Origin: Kangiellaceae bacterium
GTDB lineage: Bacteria; Pseudomonadota; Gammaproteobacteria; Enterobacterales; Kangiellaceae
NCBI GenBank assembly: GCA_013373015.1
Contig: JABXIQ010000026.1
Coordinates: forward strand, 18,252 to 82,251
Direction: 5' to 3'
DNA length: 64,000 nt
The first letter of the stretch is position 1. Each line of letters opens with the position of its first letter. The notes below the pieces were generated by a model. That model had not been told where the DNA came from and did not search any database. It saw only the letters and a list, made by a program, of their open reading frames with translations. This document shows, in pieces, positions 26,801 to 36,877 of the stretch. The translations under genes were made by a program, and so were the position numbers.

Positions 26801-29797
26801 CTACTCTATTTCTACTTGGGGAAATGTCGATTGCCAAATCGAGATTATATCCTGTCGCAGCATCTGATGCTCATCATACTCTAATACAGCAGTTTGATTT
26901 TGCAAAGTTTTAGCATTAGCAATTTGTCTTAACAGTCGATAACTATTCATCATAGTATCTTTATCAGAACCTTTAATAAAATGTTGGTTTGCCAATAATT
27001 CTAACCAATCAATATTATTAAAAGGCAAAAGCTCATTGCTATTATTGCTCTTTATTTCTTTTGCGTAAGTTAACACCCAAAACTGTACTAAAAACTCTAT
27101 ATCAACCAAGCCACCTTTGCCTTGTTTAATATCCCAATATTGAGTATCAGTTTTATCCAAATGTTCACGCATCTTATGGCGCATAGAAACCACATCATTT
27201 GCTAATGAGCTGCCGTCTGCAGCACTCGATTGCAGACTAACCTTGTGCAAAATATCACTCCGGATAGCTAAGTATTGTGATTCTAACTTCTTATCCCCCA
27301 CAACAGGTCGCGCTCTTACTAACGCTTGGTGCTCCCACGTCCAAGCCTCATTATGCTGATATTCAGCGAAAGCATTAATGTGGCTAACTAACAAACCTGA
27401 ACGCCCTGAGGGTCTCAATCGAGTATCCACTTCGTACATGATTCCCTGTTGTGTTCGAGTATTAAGATAATGCACAAGGCGCTGCGTTAGACGAGTATAG
27501 AATTGATGATTATCAATCTGTTTTTGCTTATCATTGATTATCTGTGTTTGTTGACTTGGTTGCGCATCATACAAAAAAACCAGATCAAGATCTGAACCGT
27601 AGCCGAGCTCATCACCACCTAGCTTGCCATATCCCAGAATCAGAAATCCACCCATTGTATTAGCTTCCAATCCTTGAGGGTAACCGTATTTACGGCCTAT
27701 TTCTTGCCAAGCCATTAACAACAAATGCTCTAAAATAACTTCAGCCACATCGGTTAACTGCTGTGAAACCTGACGAATATCAAACTGCCCTCTTAAATCA
27801 CCCGCGGCAATTTTGAACTGACTCGATTGTTTAAAGCGACTCAGCGCCAGCAGTTGCTCCTCAATTTGCTCTGGCTCAATACGTAACATTGCTTGCTGCA
27901 ACTGGTTGGCGAGACTGCTTTTTGTTTGCTGCTCACCAAAGTTACTAGGAAATAATAACTCATCTAACAAAGATGGATGTAACGCTATCTGTTTTGCTAG
28001 CCAACTAGAACGCGCAACCAGCTGAACCAAAAAATCTAAAACAGGTAAGTTTTCAGCTAACATTTCAAAGTAAGCACTACGCCGCCCAATTCCTTGTAAG
28101 ACTTCAAGACACCGTTGCAAGGTTTGAGCATAATTTTTTTGTTTGCCTGCTTGTGCTATCAAATGCGGAAGCAATTGCTCTAACCGAGACAAGCCTCTTG
28201 ACCCTAATTTCTTCTCTGCAAACTCAACTCTAAAGTGAGCAATTTTATCTAAATGCTCTTTAACTAATATGTCATCATGTAAACCCAACATTTTTGCTTG
28301 TTGTGATAATGATTCTGCTTGCTCTTCCTCAAAATCATTATTTATCAGTGATTTAATCCACTGCAACTCACTAGACATTTGTTGTTCTTGGTGAGGATCA
28401 TGAAATAATCCCTTAAAAAATCTAGCAACCACATTAAGATGCTGTTTCAACCCAGCTTCTAATGTCTGCCAACTATCATAATCCATAGCAAAAGCCACAA
28501 TGGTTTGCTCTTGCACTGCGTTGGGCACCTGCTGTGTTTGTTGATCGGCGCGTATTTGCAAAACATTCTCCAGCTTTCGCAAAAATTCATAAGCCTTTTG
28601 CAACTGGTTCGCATCATTTGTTTCAATTAACTGCTGAGAATGTAACGCATGCAAAGTCTTCCACCAGTTTTTGGTTTGCAAGACTGGTTGGCGGCCACCA
28701 CTGATGAGCTGGAGACTTTGCACAATAAATTCCAACTCTCTAATCCCCCCATCGCCTAATTTGATATTGCCTTGATTATCTTTATTTAACAGTTCTCGCG
28801 TGATTTTTTGTTTTAATTGTCGAATGGACTCCAACACACTGAAATCAATATATCGGCGAAAGCTAAATGGGCGGATAATATTATCAAGCTCTTTTGCTAG
28901 AGCTTGCTGCTCATAACAAGAATCCTCGGCATCGGTTTGAATATCAATCATTCGAGCTTTGATCATGGCAAAACGCTCCCACTCTCGACCTTGCTCTAAA
29001 TAATAATCCTGAAGCGCATTAAAGTTAGCCACCAAGGCACCACTTTGTCCATAAGGGCGTAAGCGCATATCCACTCGATAGACAAAGCCGTCAGCTGTAT
29101 TGTCAGATAAAAGTGAAATCAGCTTCTGACCCAAGCGCATAAAAAATTTTTGATTTTCTATAGGTCTTGACGGATGATTGGTTTCACCTTGTCGCGGGAA
29201 ACAAAATATCAAATCAATGTCCGATGAAAAGTTCAATTCACGGCCACCTAGTTTTCCCATCGCCAACACAAATAATTGCTGTGTTTGTCCGTTATCATCT
29301 AATGGAACGCCGGATTGCTTGCTCGAATGAAGAAAGCTCCATTGATATGCAGCAGCAATTAAGGCATCAGCGACTAAAGACTGCAACAAACTAATCTCTC
29401 GAATAGTAAACACTTGCATCAAATCAGCCACTGCAATCTTTAACATCCAATAATGGCGTTGTAGCCGCAATTGCCTCTTGATCTCGTATTCAGATATAAC
29501 CTCAAGCCTCGTTAAGTCCATATCCAAAATAATGTGCTGTGTCTGTAGTGTAGCGTGTAAATCCTCTTGAGATTGAACGGCTTGTAACAACCATTGTGGC
29601 TTTTTAAGCGCCCACTGGTGGATATAATCACTGGCTACCAGCACTTTTGACAATAACTCTTGTACCTTTTGCGTGGCAAGCGTCTCACTTATAGGCACAT
29701 CATCTGCCAGAGACTGCTCTTCGATTCGCGCTAACCATTGGTTATAACGACTTTGCGCAAGCGGTAATAATGCTGAGGGAATTGATTGGTTTATCAT
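26801..29797 (-). CDS. glnE: Bifunctional glutamine synthetase adenylyltransferase/deadenylylase
   Basis: GlnE attaches and removes AMP on glutamine synthetase in answer to PII and glutamine. The 998-residue protein has both nucleotidyltransferase domains with their metal motifs: GKLGGRELNFSSDIDLIF in the N-terminal (deadenylylating) half and GKLGGDELGYGSDLDLVF in the C-terminal (adenylylating) half. Each is followed by the expected VDMRLRPYG or VDTRLRPSG block. It is about 50 residues longer than E. coli GlnE. It is the first gene of the run glnE, zf-CHCC, lysC. Confidence 0.96.
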   Translation of the reverse strand: MINQSIPSALLPLAQSRYNQWLARIEEQSLADDVPISETLATQKVQELLSKVLVASDYIHQWALKKPQWLLQAVQSQEDLHATLQTQHIILDMDLTRLEVISEYEIKRQLRLQRHYWMLKIAVADLMQVFTIREISLLQSLVADALIAAAYQWSFLHSSKQSGVPLDDNGQTQQLFVLAMGKLGGRELNFSSDIDLIFCFPRQGETNHPSRPIENQKFFMRLGQKLISLLSDNTADGFVYRVDMRLRPYGQSGALVANFNALQDYYLEQGREWERFAMIKARMIDIQTDAEDSCYEQQALAKELDNIIRPFSFRRYIDFSVLESIRQLKQKITRELLNKDNQGNIKLGDGGIRELEFIVQSLQLISGGRQPVLQTKNWWKTLHALHSQQLIETNDANQLQKAYEFLRKLENVLQIRADQQTQQVPNAVQEQTIVAFAMDYDSWQTLEAGLKQHLNVVARFFKGLFHDPHQEQQMSSELQWIKSLINNDFEEEQAESLSQQAKMLGLHDDILVKEHLDKIAHFRVEFAEKKLGSRGLSRLEQLLPHLIAQAGKQKNYAQTLQRCLEVLQGIGRRSAYFEMLAENLPVLDFLVQLVARSSWLAKQIALHPSLLDELLFPSNFGEQQTKSSLANQLQQAMLRIEPEQIEEQLLALSRFKQSSQFKIAAGDLRGQFDIRQVSQQLTDVAEVILEHLLLMAWQEIGRKYGYPQGLEANTMGGFLILGYGKLGGDELGYGSDLDLVFLYDAQPSQQTQIINDKQKQIDNHQFYTRLTQRLVHYLNTRTQQGIMYEVDTRLRPSGRSGLLVSHINAFAEYQHNEAWTWEHQALVRARPVVGDKKLESQYLAIRSDILHKVSLQSSAADGSSLANDVVSMRHKMREHLDKTDTQYWDIKQGKGGLVDIEFLVQFWVLTYAKEIKSNNSNELLPFNNIDWLELLANQHFIKGSDKDTMMNSYRLLRQIANAKTLQNQTAVLEYDEHQMLRQDIISIWQSTFPQVEIE

Positions 29798-30017
29798 TGA
29801 ATTTTATTGCAGTTAATAATCCACTTTCTCTTTTTCAAATCATTATGGCACAGTCAGCCACGTTGAGCAGTAGTAATCTACTCAATATTACCCTAGACGA
29901 GTAAAAGTAAGCCATTGAAATATTGGGACTAATTACAGATTTTTACAATATTTCATTGTATTCAAAAGCCATTCGTTGCTAGGATTGGCAGATAACAATG
30001 ATGAAGGAGTCTCAACT

Positions 30018-30605
30018 ATGTCTATGTTAATTGTATTAGCTATTATTGTCGGCTTGGTGCTTTTTGCGGTAGGGATCTACAACAAGCTGGTTTCACTACG
30101 TAATCGCTACAAAAATGCTTTTGCCCAAATCGATGTTCAATTAAACCGCCGTTATGACTTAATTCCTAATTTGGTTGAAACTGCAAAGGGCTATATGAAG
30201 CACGAAAAAGAAACTTTGGAAGCAGTAATCAACGCTCGTAACGGAGCGGTTAGCGCCAATCAAAGTGTTGCTGCAAATCCAGACGATCCAGATGCTATGA
30301 AAAAGTTAAATGCTGCTGAAGGGCAATTGGCTGGAGCACTAGGGCGCTTGTTTGCTTTATCTGAAGCTTACCCAGACCTTAAAGCTAATCAAACTATGGA
30401 ACAGCTGATGGAAGAATTGGCAACCACTGAGAATAAAATTTCTTTTGCTCGCCAAGCCTACAATGATGCGGTTATGCAATACAACACATACCGCGAACAG
30501 GTTCCAAATAACTTCATCGCCAATCCTTTTGGTTTCCAAGAAGCAGAATTGTTTGAAGTAGAAGAGCCAGAAGCGCGTAAGCGAGTTGATGTAAAGTTCG
30601 ACTAA
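30018..30605 (+). CDS. lemA: LemA family protein
   Basis: GAAGGAG about eight bases upstream selects the ATG at 30018 over an upstream ATG at 29976. The 195-residue protein has an N-terminal transmembrane helix (MLIVLAIIVGLVLFAVGIY) and the LemA core: YKNAFAQIDVQLNRRYDLIPNLVETAKGYMKHEKETLEAVINAR and YNTYREQVPNNFIANPFGF. LemA proteins are membrane-anchored helical bundles of unclear function. It lies 20 bases before an M48 protease gene, a pairing seen widely, so the two products probably act together. Confidence 0.93.
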   Translation: MSMLIVLAIIVGLVLFAVGIYNKLVSLRNRYKNAFAQIDVQLNRRYDLIPNLVETAKGYMKHEKETLEAVINARNGAVSANQSVAANPDDPDAMKKLNAAEGQLAGALGRLFALSEAYPDLKANQTMEQLMEELATTENKISFARQAYNDAVMQYNTYREQVPNNFIANPFGFQEAELFEVEEPEARKRVDVKFD

Positions 30606-30625
30606 ATCAATCAGTTCATTAGATT

Positions 30626-32575
30626 ATGGATTTTTTTGAACACCAAGAAGCAGCTCGGAAAAAAACCAAGCTGCTTATTTTCTATTTTATTGTAGCGGTA
30701 ATTCTGATCGTTGCAGCGCTAAATCTAGTTGCTTATTTCGCCTTGAAAATGAGCTCAACTGACTATATGCAGCTGCAACTCACCGACTGGTTTAACCAAG
30801 AATGGTTTTATTACACTTCTGGCGCGACGTTAACCATGATCGCTGGCGGCAGCGGATTCCGCTGGCTACAACTGCGAGGTGGTGGCAAGGCTGTTGCCCA
30901 AATGGTCAATGCGCGAGAAGTTTTACCTGATACCAATGATCGTTTAGAGCAGCGCTTACTGAATGTAGTTGAAGAAATGTCAATCGCATCTGGCACAGCT
31001 GTACCAACTGTTTACATCATGGATCAAGAAGAAGCCATTAATGCGTTTGTGGCTGGTCAAGAAACTTCCGATACCATTATGGTAGTCACTCGCGGGGCGC
31101 TCGAAAAACTTAATCGCCAAGAGTTACAAGGTGTAGTCGCGCACGAATACAGCCATATTTTTAATGCTGATATGAAGATTAATGTGAAGCTAATTAGCAT
31201 TTTGGCAGGTATTTTAATTCTCGGTCAGGCAGGCTATTTTATTATGCGTAGTATTCGTCACGGCAATGTGCGCAGCAATAATAAAGAAGGTGGCGGTATT
31301 ATCGCCGTAGTGATAATAGTAGGCCTTTCGATGTACATCATTGGCTCGATTGGTTTGTTCTTTGGTCGCTTAATTAAAGCAGCTATTTCTCGACAAAGAG
31401 AGTTTTTGGCAGATGCATCAGCAGTACAGTATGCACGTGATAATGAAGGTTTAGCGGGTGCTTTTATCAAGATTGGTGAACAAAGTTCCTTACTCAGCAA
31501 TCGCCATGCCGAAGAAACTAGCCATATGTGTATCGCTGAGCCCATCAAGTTAAGTTTCAGCGGATTAGCTACTCACCCTCCTATCGAAAAACGCCTTGAT
31601 GCCATCATGCCTCATTGGCGTGAATTCAAAGATCGCCGAGATAGAAGAACCGATCGTCATCAACGATATGCCGAACAAGATGCTCTGCGCAAAGAACGTG
31701 AAGCTAAGCGTAAAAAAGACTTTGGTTTCGGTCCACTGATTGATACCGTTGGAAAACCTACCACTCTACATATGCACGCAGCCAGCGCCTTACTTTTAGC
31801 AATGCCTGAGATACTCAAAACAGCTGCTCATGGTCACCATACTACTGCCCATGCAATGCATCTAATTTTTGCATTATTACTCAGTGATGATGGTCAAATT
31901 GAAGAAGAATCTCTACAAGAAATTCAAAAAGTCTATGGCGATGACAGTCGTCATCAAGTGTTAAAATTAGCCAAATACATTACCAAGGATAAGCGTTACC
32001 TGAGATTGGCTATTTTGGATATTTCAATTCCAAGTATTCGTCGCTTATCTGAAACTGAGCGCAAGGACTTCTTTTCACTGCTCAAAAGAATTATTCATTT
32101 AGACAAACATGTCAGTCAATTTGAATATGTTTTATATGCTTTACTCAAAAAAAGCCTTACCGAGGGTTCAACCCAGTCGCGTAAACGTATTACCCGTTTT
32201 GATCCTGTGCGTGAAGACTTACAAAGAGTCATTTCTGCAGTTGTCCATTCTAGCGGCAACACACTCGAACAAAAACAACTGTTGTTTACGCAAGTAAGCG
32301 CTGGTTTTAGTTCGCATACCATGTCGCTATCTGAAAACAAATTTGATGCAGAAAGTTTTAATGAATCTTTAATGCGCCTAAATCAGCTCACTCCGATGCT
32401 AAAAAAACCATTACTCAATGCTTTAGAAGAAGCTATCAAAGAAGATAACATTGTTAAAGCAGAAGAAGTGGAATTACTACGAGCCATTGCTGAATGTTTA
32501 GATTGCCCTATTCCACCAACCGTTGAAGAGATGCAAAAACAAGCAATCGAGGTTTCTGAACACTCAAAAGCATAA
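30626..32575 (+). CDS. M48 family (HtpX-like) membrane metalloprotease
   Basis: The 649-residue protein has two N-terminal transmembrane helices (about 16-40 and 55-75), the zinc site VVAHEYSHIFNADM (HExxH) near residue 174, two more helices after it, and RQREFLADASAVQYARD with the third zinc ligand Glu. The C-terminal 300 residues are a predicted cytoplasmic extension with a charged linker (about 340-370) and helical repeats, not present in E. coli HtpX. Linked to lemA upstream. A role in membrane protein quality control is inferred from the family. Confidence 0.9.
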   Translation: MDFFEHQEAARKKTKLLIFYFIVAVILIVAALNLVAYFALKMSSTDYMQLQLTDWFNQEWFYYTSGATLTMIAGGSGFRWLQLRGGGKAVAQMVNAREVLPDTNDRLEQRLLNVVEEMSIASGTAVPTVYIMDQEEAINAFVAGQETSDTIMVVTRGALEKLNRQELQGVVAHEYSHIFNADMKINVKLISILAGILILGQAGYFIMRSIRHGNVRSNNKEGGGIIAVVIIVGLSMYIIGSIGLFFGRLIKAAISRQREFLADASAVQYARDNEGLAGAFIKIGEQSSLLSNRHAEETSHMCIAEPIKLSFSGLATHPPIEKRLDAIMPHWREFKDRRDRRTDRHQRYAEQDALRKEREAKRKKDFGFGPLIDTVGKPTTLHMHAASALLLAMPEILKTAAHGHHTTAHAMHLIFALLLSDDGQIEEESLQEIQKVYGDDSRHQVLKLAKYITKDKRYLRLAILDISIPSIRRLSETERKDFFSLLKRIIHLDKHVSQFEYVLYALLKKSLTEGSTQSRKRITRFDPVREDLQRVISAVVHSSGNTLEQKQLLFTQVSAGFSSHTMSLSENKFDAESFNESLMRLNQLTPMLKKPLLNALEEAIKEDNIVKAEEVELLRAIAECLDCPIPPTVEEMQKQAIEVSEHSKA

Positions 32576-32585
32576 ACATATTGCT

Positions 32586-34415
32586 TCACAAATCTAATTT
32601 ATATGCCGGTTGTGGCTTACCAAAATAAAACCCTTGCATGGTTTCACAGCCCATTTTTTTGAGCAATTCGATTTGTTGCTCATTCTCCACCCCTTCAGCA
32701 ATCATCTTAATTCCCAGCTTATGAGCCAAATCAATTGTTGACGCTACAATATTTCGATCTGCATCATTAGAAACAATGTCTTTCACAAAGTCTTTATCAA
32801 TCTTAAGCGCATGAACGGGAAAACGTCTTAAATAGCCAATCGACGCGTAGCCTGTGCCATAATCATCGATCACAAGCTTAAAGCCCATATCACTCAAGAA
32901 CTCCAATTTTTTCAACGTTTGCTCGGTATAATCAATAAAAATACTTTCCGTTAATTCAAGTTCAATCATTGACGCTGGAACATCATAATATTGGCACATA
33001 TCTGAAAGCTCAGATATGAAATCGGCTCTTAATACTTGCATAGCCGAAATATTGATGGCTAATGACTGAAAGTCTTTCTTCTCGTCTAGCCAAGTCCTAA
33101 GCTGTGAAAAAGCGTTGTGCAATACCCATGAGCCTAACTGACTAATGATAGAAAACTCCTCAGCCACTCGAACAAAAGCCTCGGGTTCAACAAAAGTTTC
33201 ACCGTCATGCCAACGAATCAAAGCTTCATAACCAATGATTTTATTACACGTTACAGAAAACTTAGGTTGATAATAAAGTTCCAAGTCATCTAAGTTTATG
33301 GCTTGGCGCAGTTTATGCGACAGCAATGTTTTATAACTAGCTTCCTTTGCATAATCCTGGTGAAACACTTTGAACTGAGCTCCACCCAAAGTTTTAGCTC
33401 GATACATGGCAATATCAGCTGCAGAGATCAACTGATCATAGGTATTACCGTGAATCGGATAATAAGCCACTCCAATGCTGCAACCAATATGAGCTACACA
33501 ATTACTCAAAATAAATGGCTCCGACATTTTTTGAATAATACTAGTGCACAACTTATTAATTTGATTTGGCTTTCTATCAATAGGAACAATCAAAAACTCA
33601 TCCCCGCCTTGCCGACAAATCAAGTCATCTTGCGACAACAACTCTCGAAATCTCTTCCCTACTTGCACCAATAATTCATCACCAACGCCATGTCCATAAC
33701 TGTCATTGACAGACTTAAAAGCATCAAGATCAACAAATAATAAAGCCACTTTGTTATCTTTTCTCTGCGAAATCATTTGCTCAAAATTGCTTGCGAAAAG
33801 ACTTCGATTGGATAGAGATGTCAAATTATCAAAATTTGCAATTTCAAAAATTTGCGTTTCTTTTAATTCAAGATTTTTTTCTTTGGCTCGATGCTCGTAG
33901 CGAGTCAATATCATCAAGAAAGCAATGGTCACTAAAGATCCAATACGATTGGACATCGTCACAAAGTCAAACTCTTGTGGGGTTAGTGGATTAGGGAAAT
34001 CCTGCCCAGAAACCTTCATTGAATAGTAAATCAGTATGATGCCCAGAATAAGCAGCGTATAAAGCCACGAGGAATAATGCTTTAGCAGCACACCACCAGC
34101 AAGCGGAATCACCAAAAACCACGAAAAATTGGGGTTATCAAATCCCCCAAATTGATTATTAGCAGTCAATAGAATGATAAATAATAAAATTAATAATATA
34201 TGGGCAACCAGTTCCGCATGATAGGTTCGTTTGAGGTAAAGAATTGAAATGAGAGCAACTACAATGCTGAAAACTAGAACGTTTCCGACGACATCCAAAC
34301 CCATCTTGTAGTAAATAATGGAAAAACAAATTGAGAGTCCAATCCCTGACAAAGCAAACAAGAACACAATCTGCACATGTAACATATGCGCAAGATTCTT
34401 ATTATTATGATCCAT
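32586..34415 (-). CDS. Membrane GGDEF-EAL cyclic-di-GMP protein
   Basis: The 609-residue protein has about six N-terminal transmembrane helices (to about residue 175), a GGDEF domain with intact RQGGDEFLIVP near residue 270, and an EAL domain with EALIRW, NIS, ELTESIF, DDYGTGYASI, KIDKDFV and AEGVENEQQ all present. Both synthase and phosphodiesterase motifs are therefore complete, though such hybrids usually have one dominant activity. No known sensor domain is recognised in the membrane part. It lies 70 bases after the CYTH-CHAD gene and is convergent with the M48 gene. Confidence 0.93.
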   Translation of the reverse strand: MDHNNKNLAHMLHVQIVFLFALSGIGLSICFSIIYYKMGLDVVGNVLVFSIVVALISILYLKRTYHAELVAHILLILLFIILLTANNQFGGFDNPNFSWFLVIPLAGGVLLKHYSSWLYTLLILGIILIYYSMKVSGQDFPNPLTPQEFDFVTMSNRIGSLVTIAFLMILTRYEHRAKEKNLELKETQIFEIANFDNLTSLSNRSLFASNFEQMISQRKDNKVALLFVDLDAFKSVNDSYGHGVGDELLVQVGKRFRELLSQDDLICRQGGDEFLIVPIDRKPNQINKLCTSIIQKMSEPFILSNCVAHIGCSIGVAYYPIHGNTYDQLISAADIAMYRAKTLGGAQFKVFHQDYAKEASYKTLLSHKLRQAINLDDLELYYQPKFSVTCNKIIGYEALIRWHDGETFVEPEAFVRVAEEFSIISQLGSWVLHNAFSQLRTWLDEKKDFQSLAINISAMQVLRADFISELSDMCQYYDVPASMIELELTESIFIDYTEQTLKKLEFLSDMGFKLVIDDYGTGYASIGYLRRFPVHALKIDKDFVKDIVSNDADRNIVASTIDLAHKLGIKMIAEGVENEQQIELLKKMGCETMQGFYFGKPQPAYKLDL

Positions 34416-34485
34416 TCCAAGGCTCGCTAAATTCAGAACCTTATCAATGGTGCTATGAAGAATTCCTTTTATATTGCCTCCTCAA

Positions 34486-35979
34486 TTAATTCCAGTAAGG
34501 GTTTTGCTCAAATGCTTGCTGGCGCATTGTCACTAAAGCTTGAAGAATATCTTGCTCGATCTGTTCAAGACGTTGATCGACTTTTTGTTCTGACTTCAAC
34601 GCTTGACGAATAAAGTCCAGTTGCTTAAAGAGTTCAATATTAGCCACCAAATCTACCCAATTTTGACGATAAGCTCTTCGTTTTCGACTGTCGAACAAAC
34701 TGCCAAAAAATAAGCCAATATCTAATGTTCGATACATCTTAGGCAAATAATTCAAATAATCCTTTTCGTCCAACGCTTCTTTTTCGCTCAAATGACGTTT
34801 TAGATCCAGCAGTTGATGCTGTAATTGTCGAATGGCAAATGGGAAAATTTCTTTTTGTAATCTATGTTGTTCTGACTCAACGACACTTCGCCATTCTTTT
34901 AAGTAAAGCCAACGCGAAAAATGCAGTAATTTAAGATTATAAGAAGGTGTGTGCAAATATTCGACAAACCGTTCACCCTCTGTACGGAAAGCATTTCTCA
35001 ATCCTTGCTCAAAATCTTTTAACTCAGGATAGTCGAAACCATACATTTTACCGTTATTTAACCAATTGATTTCTAAGGAAACTTTAAGCAGTTTGGCAAA
35101 ATTTTTGGTGATTTCGCGCCAGTCTTTACGCAGCTCTGTTAAAGCATTGCGGGGGATTAGTGGCGCAAATACCGCATACATATGCTGCATAAACATCAAG
35201 GCTCGATTGAGCTGTAACACGCTATCAACTGTCACCTCACGCTTAATCTGTTTAATATAATGTTGCCAATGCTCAAGCCCGGTATGGGCAATCGTTTCAA
35301 ATGAACCTTCGGCTGGCGATTTAGCCGTTAATTGCACTACATCCAATCTTTTGAGGTATGGGGTAGGATTAGTACACATGCGATAACCGCGTTCAGCTTT
35401 ACTTTCACTATCAAGCACCAAACCAAATTTATCAATCAAGGCTCTACAAACATCAAAAATAACACTGGGATGACCGAGCTTAAACTCGAGTTCAATCTCG
35501 GAAATTAATTGGTTGTGTTCTTTATGACTGATACTTCCTTGATCCAAGGCGATTTCAACTTGACTCCCTTGCACTTCAACAACACACAGATCGCGGTGAA
35601 AATCGGTTCTAAATAAAGGGCGAACCGCACCATCTTCCTCTTGCGCCTCTTCAAGCAGGATCATCAAATAGGGATCAGTGACCGCCAATAAGTCTAAACT
35701 GGCATTAGGAAGCTTAATTTCAGACTCATTGTGTTGAAACAAGCCTCCCACGACTCGACCTGCGGATTTAACCGATTGAATATAGTCATCACCATCACGA
35801 CGTACTCGCAAACCAATTTCAAGCTCACGCAGCTTATGATTTTCTGTATCATAATAAGTGTTCACCAATAGCGAATTACGCCATCCAGATTGCGGCGCAT
35901 ACTTTTCGCTAAGCCATTGTTTTATTTCATTAATTTGCTCTGGCTGGGCGGCGAGTTTTATTTCTATTTCTACTGACAT
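34486..35979 (-). CDS. CYTH and CHAD domain protein (triphosphatase-like)
   Basis: The 497-residue protein joins an N-terminal CYTH domain (MSVEIEIKLAAQPEQI; acidic and basic tunnel residues in IGLRVRRDGDDYIQSVK and ELEFKLG) to a C-terminal CHAD domain (about residues 225-440, helical, with conserved His/Arg such as QHMYAVFAPLIPRNAL). This is the architecture of the inorganic triphosphatase YgiF of E. coli, where CHAD is thought to bind polyphosphate. E. coli ygiF is beside glnE; here glnE is about 5 kb away. Functional transfer is reasonable but not shown. Confidence 0.88.
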   Translation of the reverse strand: MSVEIEIKLAAQPEQINEIKQWLSEKYAPQSGWRNSLLVNTYYDTENHKLRELEIGLRVRRDGDDYIQSVKSAGRVVGGLFQHNESEIKLPNASLDLLAVTDPYLMILLEEAQEEDGAVRPLFRTDFHRDLCVVEVQGSQVEIALDQGSISHKEHNQLISEIELEFKLGHPSVIFDVCRALIDKFGLVLDSESKAERGYRMCTNPTPYLKRLDVVQLTAKSPAEGSFETIAHTGLEHWQHYIKQIKREVTVDSVLQLNRALMFMQHMYAVFAPLIPRNALTELRKDWREITKNFAKLLKVSLEINWLNNGKMYGFDYPELKDFEQGLRNAFRTEGERFVEYLHTPSYNLKLLHFSRWLYLKEWRSVVESEQHRLQKEIFPFAIRQLQHQLLDLKRHLSEKEALDEKDYLNYLPKMYRTLDIGLFFGSLFDSRKRRAYRQNWVDLVANIELFKQLDFIRQALKSEQKVDQRLEQIEQDILQALVTMRQQAFEQNPYWN

Positions 35980-36085
35980 AAATGTCTAATGCCCCTCTCC
36001 CCATTCGTGATCTAAGTGTACAGCGCAACAAGCCAATTGCCAATCCTTATCCCACGCCACACATTTTCTGTAAATTAATGTATAG

Positions 36086-36104
36086 TGTTACGCCAACTGT
36101 AACA
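36086..36104. promoter_or_regulatory. Inverted repeat TGTTAC-N7-GTAACA upstream of the DUF47-pit pair
   Basis: TGTTAC (36086-36091) and GTAACA (36099-36104) form a perfect palindrome with a 7-base centre, 89 bases before the DUF47 gene start. It could be a transcription-factor site. It is not a Pho box, which would be two direct CTGTCAT repeats. Confidence 0.3.
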
Positions 36105-36192
36105 AATCTTTAATATTTCAGTGATAGAATGGCCGCCAATTTTTTGGTAAGCCCATTTCGCGCTAGTTTAGTGAATAATAAGTGGAGTAATT

Positions 36193-36867
36193 ATGGCAAA
36201 CTCGATTCTTGACGTTTTCGCATCGTCGCCTATTCGTCCTATGCAGGACCATATGGCGAAAGTGCATGAATGTGCGTCGCAACTCATTGATTTCTTTAAA
36301 GCAACCGTCAAAGGTGATTGGCAAACGGCTGAAGATGTTAAAAATAACATCCGCAAGCTAGAGAACGAAGCTGATGAACTCAAACATAGCTTACGTATGC
36401 ATTTACCAAAGGGCTTGTTCCTACCTGTAGCGCGCACAGACCTATTGGCCTTATTAAGCAAACAAGACAAGATTGCAAACATTGCGCGCGACATATCAGG
36501 TTTAGTCTATGGCCGCAAAATGCAATTCCCAACTAATGTAACGGATCAGCTAGAAGCATTGGTTAAGCGTTCAATTGACGCTTCAAAGCAGGCTTTCAAG
36601 GCGATCAGCGAGCTTGATGAGCTACTAGCTACTGGCTTCCGTGGTCGTGAAGCAACTTTGGTTGAGGAAATGATCGATAAACTCGACAGAATTGAAAACG
36701 ACACCGACGAATTACAGCGTAACTTATTGTTAGCTATTTTCGAGCAAGAAAATGACTTACCACCAGTTCACGTTATGTTTATGTACAAAGTGATCCAGCA
36801 GCTGGGTGACTTGGCGGACAGCGCTCAAAGTGTTGGCTCGCGTCTAGAAATGACCATCGCACGCTAA
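36193..36867 (+). CDS. DUF47/TIGR00153 family PhoU-like protein
   Basis: The 224-residue all-helical protein belongs to the PhoU-like DUF47 family that accompanies Pit transporters: SPIRPMQDHMAKVHECASQL, a charged ENEADELKHSL helix, LFLPVARTDLLALLSKQDKIANIARD, and the second DxIENDTDELQRNLL. Such proteins are thought to modulate phosphate uptake. GGAG lies six bases before the ATG. The gene ends 10 bases before pit, so they form an operon with a terminator after pit. Confidence 0.93.
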   Translation: MANSILDVFASSPIRPMQDHMAKVHECASQLIDFFKATVKGDWQTAEDVKNNIRKLENEADELKHSLRMHLPKGLFLPVARTDLLALLSKQDKIANIARDISGLVYGRKMQFPTNVTDQLEALVKRSIDASKQAFKAISELDELLATGFRGREATLVEEMIDKLDRIENDTDELQRNLLLAIFEQENDLPPVHVMFMYKVIQQLGDLADSAQSVGSRLEMTIAR

Positions 36868-36877
36868 GGGGGACGGC

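Noticed and set aside
36050..36192. Pho box before the DUF47-pit genes
   Set aside because: No direct CTGTCAT-type repeats; only a TGTTAC/GTAACA palindrome is present.
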